From the NCBI RefSeq assembly GCF_000485595.1, contig NW_014577267.1:215344-266996 (forward strand): DNA of 51,653 bases. Direction: 5' to 3'. The notes under the pieces were generated by a model. The model was not told where the DNA came from. It worked only from the letters and a program-made list of their open reading frames with translations, and ran no database searches. Both the position numbers and the translations under genes were made by a program. Below, in pieces: positions 51,276 through 51,653 of the stretch. This DNA is from Priapulus caudatus (Eukaryota > Priapulida > Priapulimorpha > Priapulimorphida > Priapulidae). How positions within the stretch are numbered: the stretch's first letter is position 1; every line of letters begins with the position of its first letter.

Positions 51276-51653
51276 GCTTAATTATTGTAAATGTTAACAT
51301 AATCGCGAGCGTGCAATATAACTTTTTTTGCGCGCTTTTTTACACGGTTTGGCGTGCATTATAACAACAACAACGGCGTGTCACGTGACGCGTTTTGACC
51401 AATCATGATGCATAAAATATCCGAGCCATTTTATAAAGCTTGCTGTAAGAGGGAGTAAGTGTTGGGAGACTGAGGAAAAGTAGCAGAGAAGATAGCTGGG
51501 GAGGGAGAAAAAGAAGGAGGCTGAGCGAAAGACAATGGAGGCAAGGGGATGGGCGGGAGCGGACGAACTAGGGATTTTGCACCCTACAGTCTAGGGCGCT
51601 CTCCTAATTATGAATATAGGTCTACTGATATACAGGTATACAATTAATTACAG
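51276..51653. repeat. Partial copy of right-end repeat, cut by window edge
   Basis: From about 51437 the sequence matches 49758-49975 (AGCTTGCTG, GAGTGTTGGGAGACT-like, GGGATTTTGCACCCT, AATTAATTACAG). 51276-51436 is non-coding with no recognised element. Confidence 0.7.

Overview
This is a eukaryotic, animal genome scaffold piece. It carries spliced genes with GT-AG introns, many non-autonomous DNA transposons, a tRNA-derived SINE, interstitial TTAGGG-type telomere-like runs and three assembly gaps (12896-13385, 25028-25037, 49129-49153). An ionotropic receptor of the ATD-less type, a family known from protostomes, suggests a protostome invertebrate. I cannot name the species.

Layout, left to right. 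1-1205 is non-coding. A 30-bp minisatellite (1209-1602) runs into an intronless ionotropic receptor gene (1617-3020). Then come repeats, including a ~981-bp tandem duplication (4624-6596) and a hAT-like element (6786-7065). Intronless mitochondrial alanyl-tRNA synthetase AARS2 follows (7241-10210). The clathrin light chain gene begins 460 bp downstream with six coding exons: 10671-10758, 12376-12425, 14613-14663, 25384-25507, 25922-26033 and 26636-26813 (200 aa when joined). RACGAP1 lies on the minus strand in two exons (34814-34783 and 33314-31376, 656 aa). Spatacsin (SPG11) lies on the plus strand at 38826-45854. The right end (47.3-51.65 kb) is complex repetitive DNA with no recognisable gene.

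The main structural observation is that 14886-25027 is a noisy, insertion-rich second version of 25288-35043. It contains broken versions of clathrin exons 4-6 and of RACGAP1, and it ends exactly at the 10-N gap. It is best read as uncorrected long-read sequence placed beside the finished contig, not as a biological duplication. A second noisy/clean pair flanks the 25-N gap near 49.1 kb.

The genes are housekeeping and sensory functions with no shared pathway: membrane traffic (clathrin light chain; spatacsin in lysosome reformation), cytokinesis (RACGAP1), mitochondrial translation (AARS2) and an ion channel. What links them is architecture. Four of the five have few or no introns, and where introns remain they are at the 5' end. 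Three carry period-27, -54 or -30 minisatellites at or inside the coding boundary: before the receptor ATG, at the clathrin light chain stop codon, and inside and just after spatacsin. No operon-like or defence system was found.
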